A stretch of 34,464 nucleotides of DNA from CAYYMX01 sp964473045 (GTDB lineage: Bacteria; Pseudomonadota; Alphaproteobacteria; Methylaequorales; Methylaequoraceae), in contig CAYYMX010000006.1 of assembly GCA_964473045.1 (NCBI GenBank), forward strand, positions 1-34,464, in the 5' to 3' direction. Positions 15,183 through 24,963 of the stretch are shown one piece after another. The stretch's first letter is position 1, and every line of letters begins with the position of its first letter. The position numbers were made by a program, and so were the translations under genes. The notes beneath the pieces are model-generated. The model ran no database searches and was not told where the DNA came from. It worked only from the letters and a program-made list of their open reading frames with translations.

Positions 15183-16175
15183 ATGTCAAAGAAAATATTA
15201 ATAACAGGTGCCAATGGCTTTTTAGGATCAGCAATAACTAAGTTGGCTATAAAAAAAAACTTCAAGGTAAATGTTTTGGTAAGAAAAAATTCTAATTGCC
15301 AAAACTTAGAAAAGTTTGTTTCTAAAATAAATTTTTTCTATGGTGATTTAAGAGATATTTCTAGTCTTCATGAGCCAATAAAAAACTCTGATATTATTTT
15401 TCATGTTGCAGCAGATTACAGACTATGGTCAAAAAAACCATCAGAGCTTTATGATTCTAATGTTTATGGTACAGAAAATATTCTTTCTATTGTTAATAAA
15501 TTTAACAAAAAATTTGTCTATACTTCAAGTGTTGCAACTCTTGGAATATCAAACAATGGAAGTTCTAATGAGGATACACCTGTAAGTTTTAGTGATATGG
15601 TAGGTGATTATAAAAAATCTAAATTTTTAGCTGAGCAAGTTGTATTAAAATTTATCGAGAAAAGAAAACTTAATGGAATTATTGTTAATCCGTCAACACC
15701 TATAGGACCAGGAGATTTAAAACCTACTCCTACTGGGAAGATAATTTTAGACATGTTAGATAAAAAAATGCCAGCCTACGTGGATACCGGATTAAACTTT
15801 GTTCATGTTGACGATGTGGCAGAGGGACATTTTTTAGCACTAAAGCATGGAAAAATCGGAGAAAAATATATTTTAGGTGGAGAAAATCTACTTTTTAAAG
15901 AATTCTTGGATTTGATTTCAGAGTTTGGCAATGTCAAAAAAGTGAAATTTTGTTTGAATCCAAAATTCCTCTATTTTTTTGCATTTCTTAATGAATTCTT
16001 TTCAACATACTTCATTGATAAAAAACCTAGTCTTACAGTTGACGGGCTAAAAATGTCTGAGAAAAAAATGTTTTTCTCTTCAGAAAAAGCAAAAAATAAA
16101 CTTCATTATAGACCTCGTAATGTGAAAGGTGCTATAAAGGATGCTGTGAAATGGATGAAAAATAATTGTTTGTAA
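15183..16175 (+). CDS. hpnA: hopanoid-associated NAD-dependent sugar epimerase HpnA
   Basis: A 330-residue short-chain/extended dehydrogenase of the HpnA type. Features: Rossmann start KKILITGANGFLGSAI, the GDLRDISSL and VAADYRLW stretch characteristic of HpnA (AADYRLW), YTSSVATLGI with the catalytic Ser region, the YKKSK catalytic Tyr-Lys pair, VNPSTPIGPGDLKPTPTGKI, and NFVHVDDVAEGHFLAL. It is proposed to act in hopanoid side-chain or head-group chemistry; the substrate is not established. It is the first gene of a rightward unit hpnA-ispH-hpnH. Confidence 0.93.
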   Translation: MSKKILITGANGFLGSAITKLAIKKNFKVNVLVRKNSNCQNLEKFVSKINFFYGDLRDISSLHEPIKNSDIIFHVAADYRLWSKKPSELYDSNVYGTENILSIVNKFNKKFVYTSSVATLGISNNGSSNEDTPVSFSDMVGDYKKSKFLAEQVVLKFIEKRKLNGIIVNPSTPIGPGDLKPTPTGKIILDMLDKKMPAYVDTGLNFVHVDDVAEGHFLALKHGKIGEKYILGGENLLFKEFLDLISEFGNVKKVKFCLNPKFLYFFAFLNEFFSTYFIDKKPSLTVDGLKMSEKKMFFSSEKAKNKLHYRPRNVKGAIKDAVKWMKNNCL

Positions 16176-16187
16176 TAAAGAGCTTAC

Positions 16188-17156
16188 ATGATGGTAAATA
16201 GGAAAGATAATAAATCTCTACGAATAATCTTAGCGCAACCAAGAGGCTTTTGTGCTGGTGTTGAACGAGCAATTGAGATAGTTGAGAAAGCTCTTAAGAT
16301 TTACGGCCCACCTGTCTATGTAAGGCATGAGATTGTACATAACAAAAGAGTAGTTAACAACCTAAGTTCAAAGGGAGCAATCTTTGTCCAAGAATTAGAT
16401 CAAATCCCAAAGGGTGCGGTTACAATTTTTAGTGCTCACGGAGTTTCAAAAAAAGTCGAAGATACTGCTAATGGTAGAAATCTTCCAGTTTTAGATGCTA
16501 CATGTCCTCTTGTAGCAAAAGTTCATAAGGAAGGGCAAAGATATTCTGAAAAAGGTTATGAGGTTGTATTAATTGGTCATGAGGGGCATCCGGAAGTTGA
16601 AGGAACTATGGGAAGAATTAATGGTCCAGTTTATCTTGTATCTAATACGGATGATGTAAAAAAACTAAAGGTTAAGAATCCCAATCAACTTTCCTATGTT
16701 AGCCAAACTACTTTATCAGTCGATGATACAAAGGATGTTATAAATGCATTAAAAAAAAAATTTTCAAATATCATTGGTCCTGACGTAAAAGATATTTGTT
16801 ATGCAACCCAGAACAGACAATCAGCAGTTAGGGACTTGGTTAAAACAGTAGACTTAGTTTTAGTTGTCGGAGCTAGAAATAGTTCTAATTCAAATAGACT
16901 TAAGGATATTGGTTCTGAATCTGGTGTTAATACGTATCTAATTGAAACAGCTGATGATATGTCCATGGATTGGTTTGAAAGTGTTGATTCAGTAGGTATT
17001 ACTTCAGGTGCTTCAACACCCGACGAACTTGTTAGAGAGGTTATTGATAGAATTTCAACATTTAGAAATATAGAAATTGAAAGACTCTCTGGGATTCAAG
17101 AGAATGTAGTATTTAAATTGCCAAAGCAACTGATAGATTATGAAATTGCAAACTGA
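16188..17156 (+). CDS. ispH: 4-hydroxy-3-methylbut-2-enyl diphosphate reductase IspH (LytB)
   Basis: IspH makes IPP and DMAPP, the last step of the MEP pathway, with a [4Fe-4S] cluster. The 322-residue protein has the three ligand cysteines at residues 22 (RGFCAGV), 106 (DATCPLV) and 204 (DICYATQNRQ), and the catalytic Glu in HPEVEGTMG. Two start codons lie in tandem (16188 and 16191). It lies 12 bases after hpnA and directly precedes hpnH, an arrangement that couples precursor supply to hopanoid formation. Its function is certain. Confidence 0.97.
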   Translation: MMVNRKDNKSLRIILAQPRGFCAGVERAIEIVEKALKIYGPPVYVRHEIVHNKRVVNNLSSKGAIFVQELDQIPKGAVTIFSAHGVSKKVEDTANGRNLPVLDATCPLVAKVHKEGQRYSEKGYEVVLIGHEGHPEVEGTMGRINGPVYLVSNTDDVKKLKVKNPNQLSYVSQTTLSVDDTKDVINALKKKFSNIIGPDVKDICYATQNRQSAVRDLVKTVDLVLVVGARNSSNSNRLKDIGSESGVNTYLIETADDMSMDWFESVDSVGITSGASTPDELVREVIDRISTFRNIEIERLSGIQENVVFKLPKQLIDYEIAN

Positions 17157-17168
17157 TTGTTTTTAAAG

Positions 17169-18296
17169 ATGCCAATACCTGTAATACAACAAATTAGAGT
17201 AGGAGCTTATATTATGAAGCAAAAACTCTTAAGGAGAACTAAGTATCCACTAGTTTTGATGTTAGAGCCTTTGTTTAGATGTAATCTAGCTTGTGCTGGG
17301 TGTGGAAAAATTGATTATCCTAAGGAAATTCTTAATCAAAGATTATCAGTTCAGGAATGCCTCGATTCCGTTGAAGAATGTGGAGCTCCAATTGTTTCTA
17401 TACCTGGAGGTGAACCACTAATTCATAATGAAATGCCTCAGATTGTTGAAGAATTAGTTAAAAGAAAAAAATTTGTTTATCTTTGCACAAATGCTTTGCT
17501 AATGGAAAAAAAATTAGATGATTATAAGCCAAGTTCTTATTTTACATGGTCTGTTCATCTTGATGGTTTAAAAGAAGAGCACGATAAATCTGTTTGTCAA
17601 GAAGGAGTTTTTGATCGTTGTGTTTCTGCAATAAAAAAAGCAAAATCATTGGGCTATAGATGCAATATAAATTGCACTATTTTTGAATATGCTGATGAAA
17701 AAAAAATGCAAAATTTTTTAGACTTTGCTACAGATAATTTAAAAGTTGATGGAGTTACTATTTCTCCGGGTTTTGCTTATGAAAGAGCACCAGATCAGAA
17801 GCATTTTATAAAAAGATCAAATACCAAAAGTTTTTTTAGAAAATTATTTAAGTCTAAAAATTTTAAAAAATGGGATTTTAGTCATTCAGGTTTGTACTTA
17901 GATTTTTTAGCAGGTAATCAATCATACTTATGTACGCCTTGGGGAAATCCAACGAGAAATATTTTTGGTTGGCAAAAACCATGTTATTTAATTGGTGAAG
18001 GATATGTTAAAACTTTTAAAGAACTCATAGAGACGACCGACTGGGAGAAATATGGAACAGGCAATTATGACAAATGTTCTGACTGTATGGCTCATTGTGG
18101 ATATGAGGCATCGGCAGTAACAGATATATTTTCAAGTCCCTTGAAAGCTATCAATGTTGCTATCAATGGTCCTAAAACAGAAGGTGCAATGGCTGCTGAA
18201 ATTGACCTTTCAAAGTCAAGGGATCCAGACTTTGTTTTTGATTCACATGTTCAGCAAATGCTAAATGAGATTCATAAAGAAAAAAAGTTTGGTTAA
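17169..18296 (+). CDS. hpnH: radical SAM adenosylhopane synthase HpnH
   Basis: HpnH joins the 5'-deoxyadenosyl group of SAM to a C30 hopene, giving adenosylhopane. Starting at ATG 17169 (MPIPVIQQIRVGAYIMKQ, the usual family N-terminus) it is 375 residues; a TTG at 17157 would add four residues. The radical SAM motif CNLACAGC (Cys 38, 42 and 45) is CxxxCxxC. It is followed by SIPGGEPL and FTWSVHLDGL. C-terminal cysteines (CTPWGNPTRNIFGWQKPCY and CSDCMAHCGYE) are as in the family. It converges on hpnG with a 4-base overlap of the stops. Confidence 0.96.
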   Translation: MPIPVIQQIRVGAYIMKQKLLRRTKYPLVLMLEPLFRCNLACAGCGKIDYPKEILNQRLSVQECLDSVEECGAPIVSIPGGEPLIHNEMPQIVEELVKRKKFVYLCTNALLMEKKLDDYKPSSYFTWSVHLDGLKEEHDKSVCQEGVFDRCVSAIKKAKSLGYRCNINCTIFEYADEKKMQNFLDFATDNLKVDGVTISPGFAYERAPDQKHFIKRSNTKSFFRKLFKSKNFKKWDFSHSGLYLDFLAGNQSYLCTPWGNPTRNIFGWQKPCYLIGEGYVKTFKELIETTDWEKYGTGNYDKCSDCMAHCGYEASAVTDIFSSPLKAINVAINGPKTEGAMAAEIDLSKSRDPDFVFDSHVQQMLNEIHKEKKFG

Positions 18297-18976
18297 CTTT
18301 TTGTAAATAAATTATTAAAAAGATTTTGTAAAACTTTCTTTGCTTTATTGAATTTTACTAGTTGAGTAATTAGATCATTTATTCGTGATGGTTTCTTTAC
18401 TAGATTTCTAATTAATATCCAAATAATGAGATTTCCATTTTCATCAATACTATCTGTCAAGAATTTTGGTATGTTGAAGGATATATCATCAAAGATTACT
18501 CGAGCTGATAAAAAGGGAACCTTTTGAATAAGAGCTTGTTTCTGAATTATTGCTGATTCCATATCTATCAACGAAATTTTTTTTTTACATTTTAAAAAAA
18601 TATGATTTTTTTCCTTTTTGTCGTGAATAATCTTGGAGACGGTTAAGAGGTTTTGTCTTTTTATTTGTAAATGTTTTAATTTTTTTAAAAAATAATTTGA
18701 AAATTTGTTAGATGTTTTATTGCTTGAGCCTTTTTCACAGTAAATTTTTTTTGGAAAAACAATATCACCGTTTCTTATTTTTTTAGTAAGTGATCCAGCA
18801 AAACCAAAACTTAAAATAACATCAACTTTTCTGGATAAAATCTTTTTTGCTGCTTGTGTGGCATTCTTACCGTAGCCTTGGCCAATTATTAAATCTGGAA
18901 ATTTTTTTAACAGTTTTCTCTCTCTTTCTAAGCCAACTACAACTCCGATTCTAATATTTTTTTTTAATTTATACAC
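18293..18976 (-). CDS. hpnG: hopanoid-associated phosphorylase HpnG
   Basis: HpnG removes adenine from adenosylhopane to give ribosylhopane derivatives, acting after HpnH. The 227-residue protein belongs to the nucleoside phosphorylase family: IGVVVGLERERKLL, IIGQGYGKNATQAA, LSFGFAGSLTKKIRNGDIVFP, and the substrate-site region SLIDMESAII. The start is GTG 18976, overlapping the shc end by 8 bases, so it is coupled to shc. The C-terminal third is lysine-rich and poorly conserved. The assignment rests on motifs plus the operon. Confidence 0.88.
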   Translation of the reverse strand: MYKLKKNIRIGVVVGLERERKLLKKFPDLIIGQGYGKNATQAAKKILSRKVDVILSFGFAGSLTKKIRNGDIVFPKKIYCEKGSSNKTSNKFSNYFLKKLKHLQIKRQNLLTVSKIIHDKKEKNHIFLKCKKKISLIDMESAIIQKQALIQKVPFLSARVIFDDISFNIPKFLTDSIDENGNLIIWILIRNLVKKPSRINDLITQLVKFNKAKKVLQNLFNNLFTKS

Positions 18977-20885
18977 CGTAAGCAGGTGTTGGTGAATTTA
19001 AATTGAGCTGATTTTTTATTTTGGAGATTGCCAAAAGAGGAAAATAATTTGCGTAGCCGTGATATTTTAAGTAAAAAACTTTTGGGAAACCAACAGCAGT
19101 ATAATGGTCTTCCTTCCAGCCAGATTTTTTTGCTGATTTTAAAAGATATTTTATTCCCTTTTTAATTTCTAACGAATCTATTTCTCCTGCATTCATAAGC
19201 CCCATTATTGCCCATGCTGTTTGAGATGGAGTGCTAGATTTAGAAAAGTTTTTGTACCCCTGAAAATATGTTTTTCCATCTTCACCCCATCCCCCATCAG
19301 ACCTTTGCATTGATTTCAAATATTGGACTGCGTTATCAACAACTTTTTTTTTTCTTGGAAATTCAAGTAAATTTAGTGCTGAGAGTGTTGACCACGTTCC
19401 ATAAATATAATTTGTACCCCATCTACCAAACCAGCTACCATCAGCTTCTTGTTCTGATAAAATGTATTTCAATCCTCTTCTAATCGCAGTTGAATCATGA
19501 GGATTATCTAATTGTTTTAGAAAACTTAAGCATCTTGCTGAAACATCAACCGTTGGGGGGTCTAGTAAAGCACCATGATCAGCAAATGGAATTGAATTAA
19601 GATAACTCTTGTTGTTATCAATATCAAAAGCTCCCCATCCACCATTTTTTGATTGCATTCCAAGTATCCATAATCTTGTTCTTTGAATACATTCTTCAAC
19701 TTTTTTATTTTTATTTTTTTTGTTGCATCTATCTAAAAACATTCCCACCAAAGCTGTGTCATCTACATCTGGATAGAATTCATTATTGAACTGAAATGCC
19801 CATCCTCCTGGTGCAAGTTTTTTATTTTTTACCATCCAATCTCCTTTTGTTTTAATTTCTTTTTTAAGAAACCAATCAACTATATCATCAACATCTTTAT
19901 TATTTTCTAAAAGAACATGTCCCATCCATCCAGTATCCCAAACTGGTGAGACACATGGTTGGCAATAAGCTTCATTTTTATTTTTCACAATCAAACTATT
20001 TATTGCTTTTTTTATATTCTTTATTTCGTTGGGAAATCTATTGTCATCATCGATTGATAGAGCTACAAGTGAATTTACCATAGCAGGGAAAATTCCTCCC
20101 AAACCATCTTTGCTATTGTGTCTTTCTATAATCCATTGAAAAGCTTCTTCAAGACATTCTTCTTTTATTTTTTTGGGAAACCAAGGAAAAAAAAATCTAG
20201 CAATTTTGTCTAAAATTAAAAAAAATCCAGAGAGAAATTTTTGGCTAGGTTTTTTTTTAACTGTATTAATTTTATAATTCTCATTCTTAAAAATTTCATG
20301 GATGGATGTGTTGTTTGGGTTATTTGCCATCGGTTTTTTGTGCATAATTATTAGAAGGGGAACTAGTACGGTTCTTGACCAATAAGAAATTTTATAAATG
20401 TTGAATGGAAACCAATGGGGAAATTTGATAATTTCTATTGGCATAAAAGGAATAGCATTCCATGAAAGTTGGCCAAAGAGTGCAAGAGATATTCTTGTGA
20501 AAACATTTACTTCTTCAGCCCCACCCATTTTAAGAATTAAATTTTTGGCTTTTATCATTTCCTTAGATTTTGGATTAAGACCTGATAATTTTAGAGCAAA
20601 GTAAGCCTTTACAGATACACTAATGTTTGTTTCCCCATCATGAAAAAGTGGCCATCCTCCTTCATTATTTTGTTTTTTTAGAAGGTATTTTTTGATTTTT
20701 TCCTGTAATTCAATGTTAATGTTACCGAGATAGTGCATTAACAAAATATATTCTGATGGGATTGTTGTGTCAGCCTCAAGTTCATAGACATAACAGCCTT
20801 CACTAAGTCTATTTCTTTTTTGACGATCTATTATTGTTTTTACAACCAATTCAGATGATTTTATCAACTCTTTTAATTTATTCAT
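18969..20885 (-). CDS. shc: squalene-hopene cyclase
   Basis: Shc cyclises squalene to hopene/hopanol at the inner membrane. The 638-residue length is typical. The catalytic acid motif DVDD is at residues 373-376 (YPDVDDTALV). Several QW repeats are visible: EGGWPLFHDG near residue 76, PGGWAFQFNN, GGWGAFDIDNN, GSWFGRWGTNYIYGTWS and GGWGEDGKTY. PCVSPVWDTGW is also conserved. A region around residues 200-240 is lysine-rich and shorter on motifs. The gene starts 13 bases after the hpnE stop and overlaps hpnG. Confidence 0.97.
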   Translation of the reverse strand: MNKLKELIKSSELVVKTIIDRQKRNRLSEGCYVYELEADTTIPSEYILLMHYLGNINIELQEKIKKYLLKKQNNEGGWPLFHDGETNISVSVKAYFALKLSGLNPKSKEMIKAKNLILKMGGAEEVNVFTRISLALFGQLSWNAIPFMPIEIIKFPHWFPFNIYKISYWSRTVLVPLLIIMHKKPMANNPNNTSIHEIFKNENYKINTVKKKPSQKFLSGFFLILDKIARFFFPWFPKKIKEECLEEAFQWIIERHNSKDGLGGIFPAMVNSLVALSIDDDNRFPNEIKNIKKAINSLIVKNKNEAYCQPCVSPVWDTGWMGHVLLENNKDVDDIVDWFLKKEIKTKGDWMVKNKKLAPGGWAFQFNNEFYPDVDDTALVGMFLDRCNKKNKNKKVEECIQRTRLWILGMQSKNGGWGAFDIDNNKSYLNSIPFADHGALLDPPTVDVSARCLSFLKQLDNPHDSTAIRRGLKYILSEQEADGSWFGRWGTNYIYGTWSTLSALNLLEFPRKKKVVDNAVQYLKSMQRSDGGWGEDGKTYFQGYKNFSKSSTPSQTAWAIMGLMNAGEIDSLEIKKGIKYLLKSAKKSGWKEDHYTAVGFPKVFYLKYHGYANYFPLLAISKIKNQLNLNSPTPAYGV

Positions 20886-20898
20886 AATTTCTAATAAC

Positions 20899-22143
20899 TT
20901 AAAATCTTAATAATTCAATAGCTTTTTTGCCTGATAGGATAGAACTTTCAATTGTGCAAGGCAAATTATATTGTGTCCAATCTCCAGCTAGAACTAAATT
21001 TTCAGGAAGATTATGTAGTTTTTTTATAAGTACAAAGTTTTTAGGTGATTGAACAAATGTAGCTTTTTTTTCGTTAACCACCCTATATTCTTTTATTAAA
21101 ATTTTAGAGTTAAGGTACATGCAAACCTCCTTCCAAATAATCCTTGCTATCTCATCTTGAGGCAGATTGTTAAATTTATTTGCATTACTTACAGTCACAG
21201 AGATGTGATTCTTTTTTACAAAAACCCATTGAGAAGTAGAATTTATCATTCCAATTATTTGATGTTTAAATAACCTAATAATTTCTTGAGATACTTTGAA
21301 ATGAATATTTAAAATACTATTGAAACTTTCTGGAAGATTTGCAGTTGGAAAAATTTTTTGAAACCCACTTAAAGATAAAGCAAATATTATTTTATCATCT
21401 GAATTAATTGTCTTTTTTTTACCTTGAAAAACTAACTCTGAAATTTTGTTTTGGTAAATTTTTATTTTTTTTAGTGGCATATTAAAATTAATTTTCACAC
21501 CATTCTTTAGTAGAACGTTCAAGCATGGGTTAATTAGAGTTTTATTCCAGTTATCCTTTGGTTGAAATATTTGACAGTATTCTTTTCCTTTAAACAGAGT
21601 TTTTTTCAAAACATTTGAAAGAATCTTCGCTGATGCTTCATCAGGAGAAGTATTCATTATTCCTAATGTAAATGGCTCCCAAAAAGATTTACAAATTTTT
21701 GAACTGTTAATTAGCTCGAATACTTTTTTTTTATCATTTACAAAAATAAATTTCAAGAAACATAAATAGTCAGATAAAGTTGATTCAGGGATTCTATTTT
21801 TTTTTTTAAGTAGAGATAGTGGAAATTTATTTTTATCTAAATTTAAATTCCAATGTTTATTTTTTTTTATATCATAAAAAAAAAAAATGGGATCAATGGT
21901 TTTAATGGAATCTAATGAATTTATTGATGTGCAGAAATTATAAAAGTTTGAATTTGCAGATAAAACTAAATGATTCCCATTGTCGATTTCAATTCCAATT
22001 TTTTTGTCAAAGAAAGATCTACACCGCCCACCTGCTATGCTTGTTGATTCATAAATTTCAATGTCAAAATTTTTCTTTAAAGCTTCAACTGAGGCTGATA
22101 ACCCAGATACGCCAGCTCCAATTATGTGGATTTTAGGTTTGAT
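20899..22143 (-). CDS. hpnE: squalene-forming FAD-dependent desaturase/oxidoreductase HpnE, non-AUG start
   Basis: HpnE reduces hydroxysqualene to squalene, after HpnC. The frame is open without break from 22152 to 20899 and encodes IKPKIHIIGAGVSGL (FAD GxGxxG loop), STSIAGGRCRSFF (GGR motif), LVLAGDWTQYNLPCTIE and SSILSGKKAIELL at the C-terminus. An in-frame TAG at 22155-22153 closes the frame upstream, and no ATG, GTG or TTG occurs before 21756, about 129 codons in. Starting there would remove the FAD-binding domain. ATC at 22143 sits exactly where family members have Met, 6 bases after AGGAG (22154-22150); ATA 22149 is less well spaced. From ATC the product is 414 residues, a normal length. 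It starts just after the hpnD stop. Confidence 0.87.
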   Translation of the reverse strand: MKPKIHIIGAGVSGLSASVEALKKNFDIEIYESTSIAGGRCRSFFDKKIGIEIDNGNHLVLSANSNFYNFCTSINSLDSIKTIDPIFFFYDIKKNKHWNLNLDKNKFPLSLLKKKNRIPESTLSDYLCFLKFIFVNDKKKVFELINSSKICKSFWEPFTLGIMNTSPDEASAKILSNVLKKTLFKGKEYCQIFQPKDNWNKTLINPCLNVLLKNGVKINFNMPLKKIKIYQNKISELVFQGKKKTINSDDKIIFALSLSGFQKIFPTANLPESFNSILNIHFKVSQEIIRLFKHQIIGMINSTSQWVFVKKNHISVTVSNANKFNNLPQDEIARIIWKEVCMYLNSKILIKEYRVVNEKKATFVQSPKNFVLIKKLHNLPENLVLAGDWTQYNLPCTIESSILSGKKAIELLRF

Positions 22144-22145
22144 TT

Positions 22146-22988
22146 TTATCTCCTATAGAAAAACTTTAATAGAATTAGAATTTTTTCAAAAAAATGTAAT
22201 CTTGTTTTTTTTTTGAAATTAATTCTTTTCATGTGCATTTTTTTATGAATTGATCTATAAAATAATTTCATCATTTCTGGTGTTCTTATTTTTTTTTTAT
22301 TAAGATTTAGGGCTGTCTTGTCAGATAGTAGAAATAATTGGTCAGCCTCATTAAGAATTAGCTGAAAAATGTTCTGAAGGTCAGGGCTTTTAGGTAATTC
22401 ATTCAATTTTTTTTTTATTCTAAAGTTTTTTATATGTTCGCTTGAAATATAACATCTCTTCCTAAGAAAATCCTCATGAAAATCTCTTACAATATTTGTT
22501 AATTGGAAAGCTCTGCCTAGATATTTTGCATAGTTTCTACCAATATCTGAGTGAATTCCAAAAACTTTTATTGATAAATTCCCCACAGATACAGCCACTC
22601 TATCACAATATAGGTTTAATTCTTTTCTACTAGGAAATTGAATGTTTTTTTTAACATCCATTTCCATTCCCTTGATGATTGATAAAAAATCTTTTTTTAA
22701 TAAATTATATTTTTGTATTGAAAATAATAATTCACGTAAAAGAAAATTTTTAGCTAATTCTTCCGAATACAGTTTGTCAATATTTGATTTCCAATTCTTT
22801 AATTTTATTTTTTTATATTTTTTTGATATTTTCTCATTGTCAGCAATATCATCTACCTCTCTGCAAAATGCATAAATTGCAAACATAGCCCTTTTTTGAT
22901 TGTTTGGTAGTATATTCATTCCCCAAAAAAAGGACGTTTTAGATTTCCTAACAATTTTTTCTACATTGAGTTGATCTTCCAAGTCCAT
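22146..22988 (-). CDS. hpnD: presqualene diphosphate synthase HpnD
   Basis: HpnD condenses two farnesyl diphosphates to presqualene diphosphate. The 280-residue protein shows both aspartate-rich motifs of squalene/phytoene synthases: AIYAFCREVDDIADNE near residue 40, and FQLTNIVRDFHEDFLRKRCYIS near residue 170, plus YCDRVAVSVGNLSI. The FWGMNILPNNQKRAMFAIY start is the usual HpnD N-terminus. It lies downstream of dxs in the leftward hopanoid operon, and its stop is two bases before the hpnE start codon. It is distinguished from HpnC by the first Asp motif and the N-terminus. Confidence 0.93.
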   Translation of the reverse strand: MDLEDQLNVEKIVRKSKTSFFWGMNILPNNQKRAMFAIYAFCREVDDIADNEKISKKYKKIKLKNWKSNIDKLYSEELAKNFLLRELLFSIQKYNLLKKDFLSIIKGMEMDVKKNIQFPSRKELNLYCDRVAVSVGNLSIKVFGIHSDIGRNYAKYLGRAFQLTNIVRDFHEDFLRKRCYISSEHIKNFRIKKKLNELPKSPDLQNIFQLILNEADQLFLLSDKTALNLNKKKIRTPEMMKLFYRSIHKKMHMKRINFKKKTRLHFFEKILILLKFFYRR

Positions 22989-23008
22989 AAGGATTTATGG
23001 TGTGAATT

Positions 23009-24934
23009 TTAGGCTGATGAACTTAGAGATACTTTAGAAGTAGGTGCAATGCCTAGAATGTTTAAGACTGTTCTTGTTATACTCTCACAGTCAATCCCGC
23101 ATTCGTTATTTTGAACTTCTGGTTTTCCATGATTTATAAACTTATCAGGAAAGAAAATTGGTCTGTATTTTAAACTTTTGTCTAAAGCGCCAGATTTTGT
23201 CAAAAATGACATAACTTGTGCAGAAAATCCTCCAACTGAACCCTCTTCAACACTAACTAGAACCTCGTGGTCTCTGGCTAACTGAGTAATAAGTAGTTCG
23301 TCAATTGGTTTTGCAAACCTAGCATCTGCAACAGTTGTAGGTAAGCCATAGGAGGCAAGTATTTCAGAAGCTTTTATTGCTTCATGAAGACGCGTTCCAA
23401 GTGACAAAATACAAACTTTGCTTCCCTGTCTAACAATTCTTCCTTTACCAATTTTCCATAACTCAGTTTTCTCTGAATTTTTTACTCCAACACCTTCACC
23501 TCTTGGGTATCTAAACGCAGAAGGTTTGTCATTAATCTTAGTAGATGTAGCTATGCAATTGCACAATTCATTTTCATCACTGGGTGCCATAACTACAAAA
23601 TTTGGTAGTGTACAAAGATAAGCTAGATCAAAAGAACCTGCATGAGTTGCGCCATCTGCACCAACTTGACCAGCTCTATCAATAGCAAACCTAACAGGTA
23701 ATGATTGTATAGCAACATCGTGTACAACTTGGTCATATGCCCTTTGAAGAAAAGTTGAATATATTGCCGCATAAGGCTTCATACCCCTTGAGGCAAGACC
23801 AGCAGCAAATGTGACTGCATGTTGTTCGGCTATTCCTACGTCAAATGTTCGATTAGGATAAACTTTTTGGAATAGATCAAGTCCAGTACCTGAGGGCATA
23901 GCTGCGGTTACGGCAACAATATTTTTATCTGATTTTGCTTCTTTTATAAGAGAATTGGCAAACACTTTGGTGTAGCTTGGAATTTTGGATGATGATTTAA
24001 TTTGTTCTCCTGTAACAACATTATACTTACCTACGCCGTGATATTTATCCTCAGACTTTTCTGCAGGCGCATAACCATATCCTTTTTTAGTTACTACGTG
24101 TAGAAAAATAGGTCCATCCCATTTAGATTCGTTAAGGTTTCTGAGTACTGGAAGTAAATGGTCAAGGTTATGTCCATCAACGGGCCCGATATAGAAAAAA
24201 CCTAGTTCTTCAAATAAAGTTCCTCCTGTAACCATGCCTCTCATATATTCATCCGCTTTTGCAGCAACATTTTGAAATCTTTTTGGAAACTTTTTGGCCA
24301 TATGTTTAGCAAGAGACCTTGCTGATTGAAAAGTTTTCCCGGATAATAGTCTAGACAAATATGCGCTCATTGCTCCAACAGGTGGAGCTATTGACATGTC
24401 ATTGTCATTAAGTATCACTATTAATCTAGCATTCATTGAACCAGCATTATTCATTGCCTCATAAGCCATGCCAGCACTTATTGCACCATCTCCTATAACG
24501 GAAATTACATTGTGATTCTCTTTTTTTAAATCTCTAGCCACTGCCATTCCAAGACCAGCAGAAATTGATGTTGAAGAATGTGCAGCACCAAATGGATCGT
24601 ATTCACTTTCTGATCTTTTAGTAAAACCGTAAAGTCCACCTGGTTGCCTTATAGTTCTGATTTTGTTTCTTCTTCCAGTAATAACTTTGTGAGGATAACA
24701 TTGATGACCAACGTCCCAGATCAATTTATCTCTTGGGGTATTAAAAACACTATGTATTGCTACCGTTAATTCTACAACTCCCAATCCTGCTCCAAGATGC
24801 CCACCTGTTACTGATACAGCATCAATAACTTCCTCTCTTAATTCTTTGCTGACTTGCTTTAGCTCATTATCACTAAATTTTTTTAAATCTTTTGGATACT
24901 TAATCCTGTCTAACAATGGAGTTTTAAGTTTCAT
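23009..24934 (-). CDS. dxs: 1-deoxy-D-xylulose-5-phosphate synthase
   Basis: Dxs is the first enzyme of the MEP pathway, joining pyruvate and glyceraldehyde-3-phosphate with thiamine diphosphate. The 641-residue length is normal. Motifs: GGHLGAGLGVVELTVAIH, DVGHQCYPHKVITGR, the TPP-binding IGDGAISAGMAYEAMNNAG...NDNDMSIAPPVG, the transketolase C-terminal VGIAEQHAVTFAAGLA, RAGQVGADGATHAG and VSVEEGSVGGFSAQV. It is embedded in the hopanoid operon between hpnC and hpnD, so isoprenoid flux and hopanoid synthesis are probably co-expressed. No good ribosome binding site is visible before its ATG. Confidence 0.97.
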   Translation of the reverse strand: MKLKTPLLDRIKYPKDLKKFSDNELKQVSKELREEVIDAVSVTGGHLGAGLGVVELTVAIHSVFNTPRDKLIWDVGHQCYPHKVITGRRNKIRTIRQPGGLYGFTKRSESEYDPFGAAHSSTSISAGLGMAVARDLKKENHNVISVIGDGAISAGMAYEAMNNAGSMNARLIVILNDNDMSIAPPVGAMSAYLSRLLSGKTFQSARSLAKHMAKKFPKRFQNVAAKADEYMRGMVTGGTLFEELGFFYIGPVDGHNLDHLLPVLRNLNESKWDGPIFLHVVTKKGYGYAPAEKSEDKYHGVGKYNVVTGEQIKSSSKIPSYTKVFANSLIKEAKSDKNIVAVTAAMPSGTGLDLFQKVYPNRTFDVGIAEQHAVTFAAGLASRGMKPYAAIYSTFLQRAYDQVVHDVAIQSLPVRFAIDRAGQVGADGATHAGSFDLAYLCTLPNFVVMAPSDENELCNCIATSTKINDKPSAFRYPRGEGVGVKNSEKTELWKIGKGRIVRQGSKVCILSLGTRLHEAIKASEILASYGLPTTVADARFAKPIDELLITQLARDHEVLVSVEEGSVGGFSAQVMSFLTKSGALDKSLKYRPIFFPDKFINHGKPEVQNNECGIDCESITRTVLNILGIAPTSKVSLSSSA

Positions 24935-24963
24935 TTTAAAATTTTATTTTAGGATAATCCTCA

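Noticed and set aside
20899..21756. hpnE as a truncated or frameshifted gene starting at TTG 21756
   Set aside because: Manual translation upstream shows a single unbroken frame to 22152 with the FAD loop, the GGR motif and a Shine-Dalgarno sequence; only the start codon is unusual.
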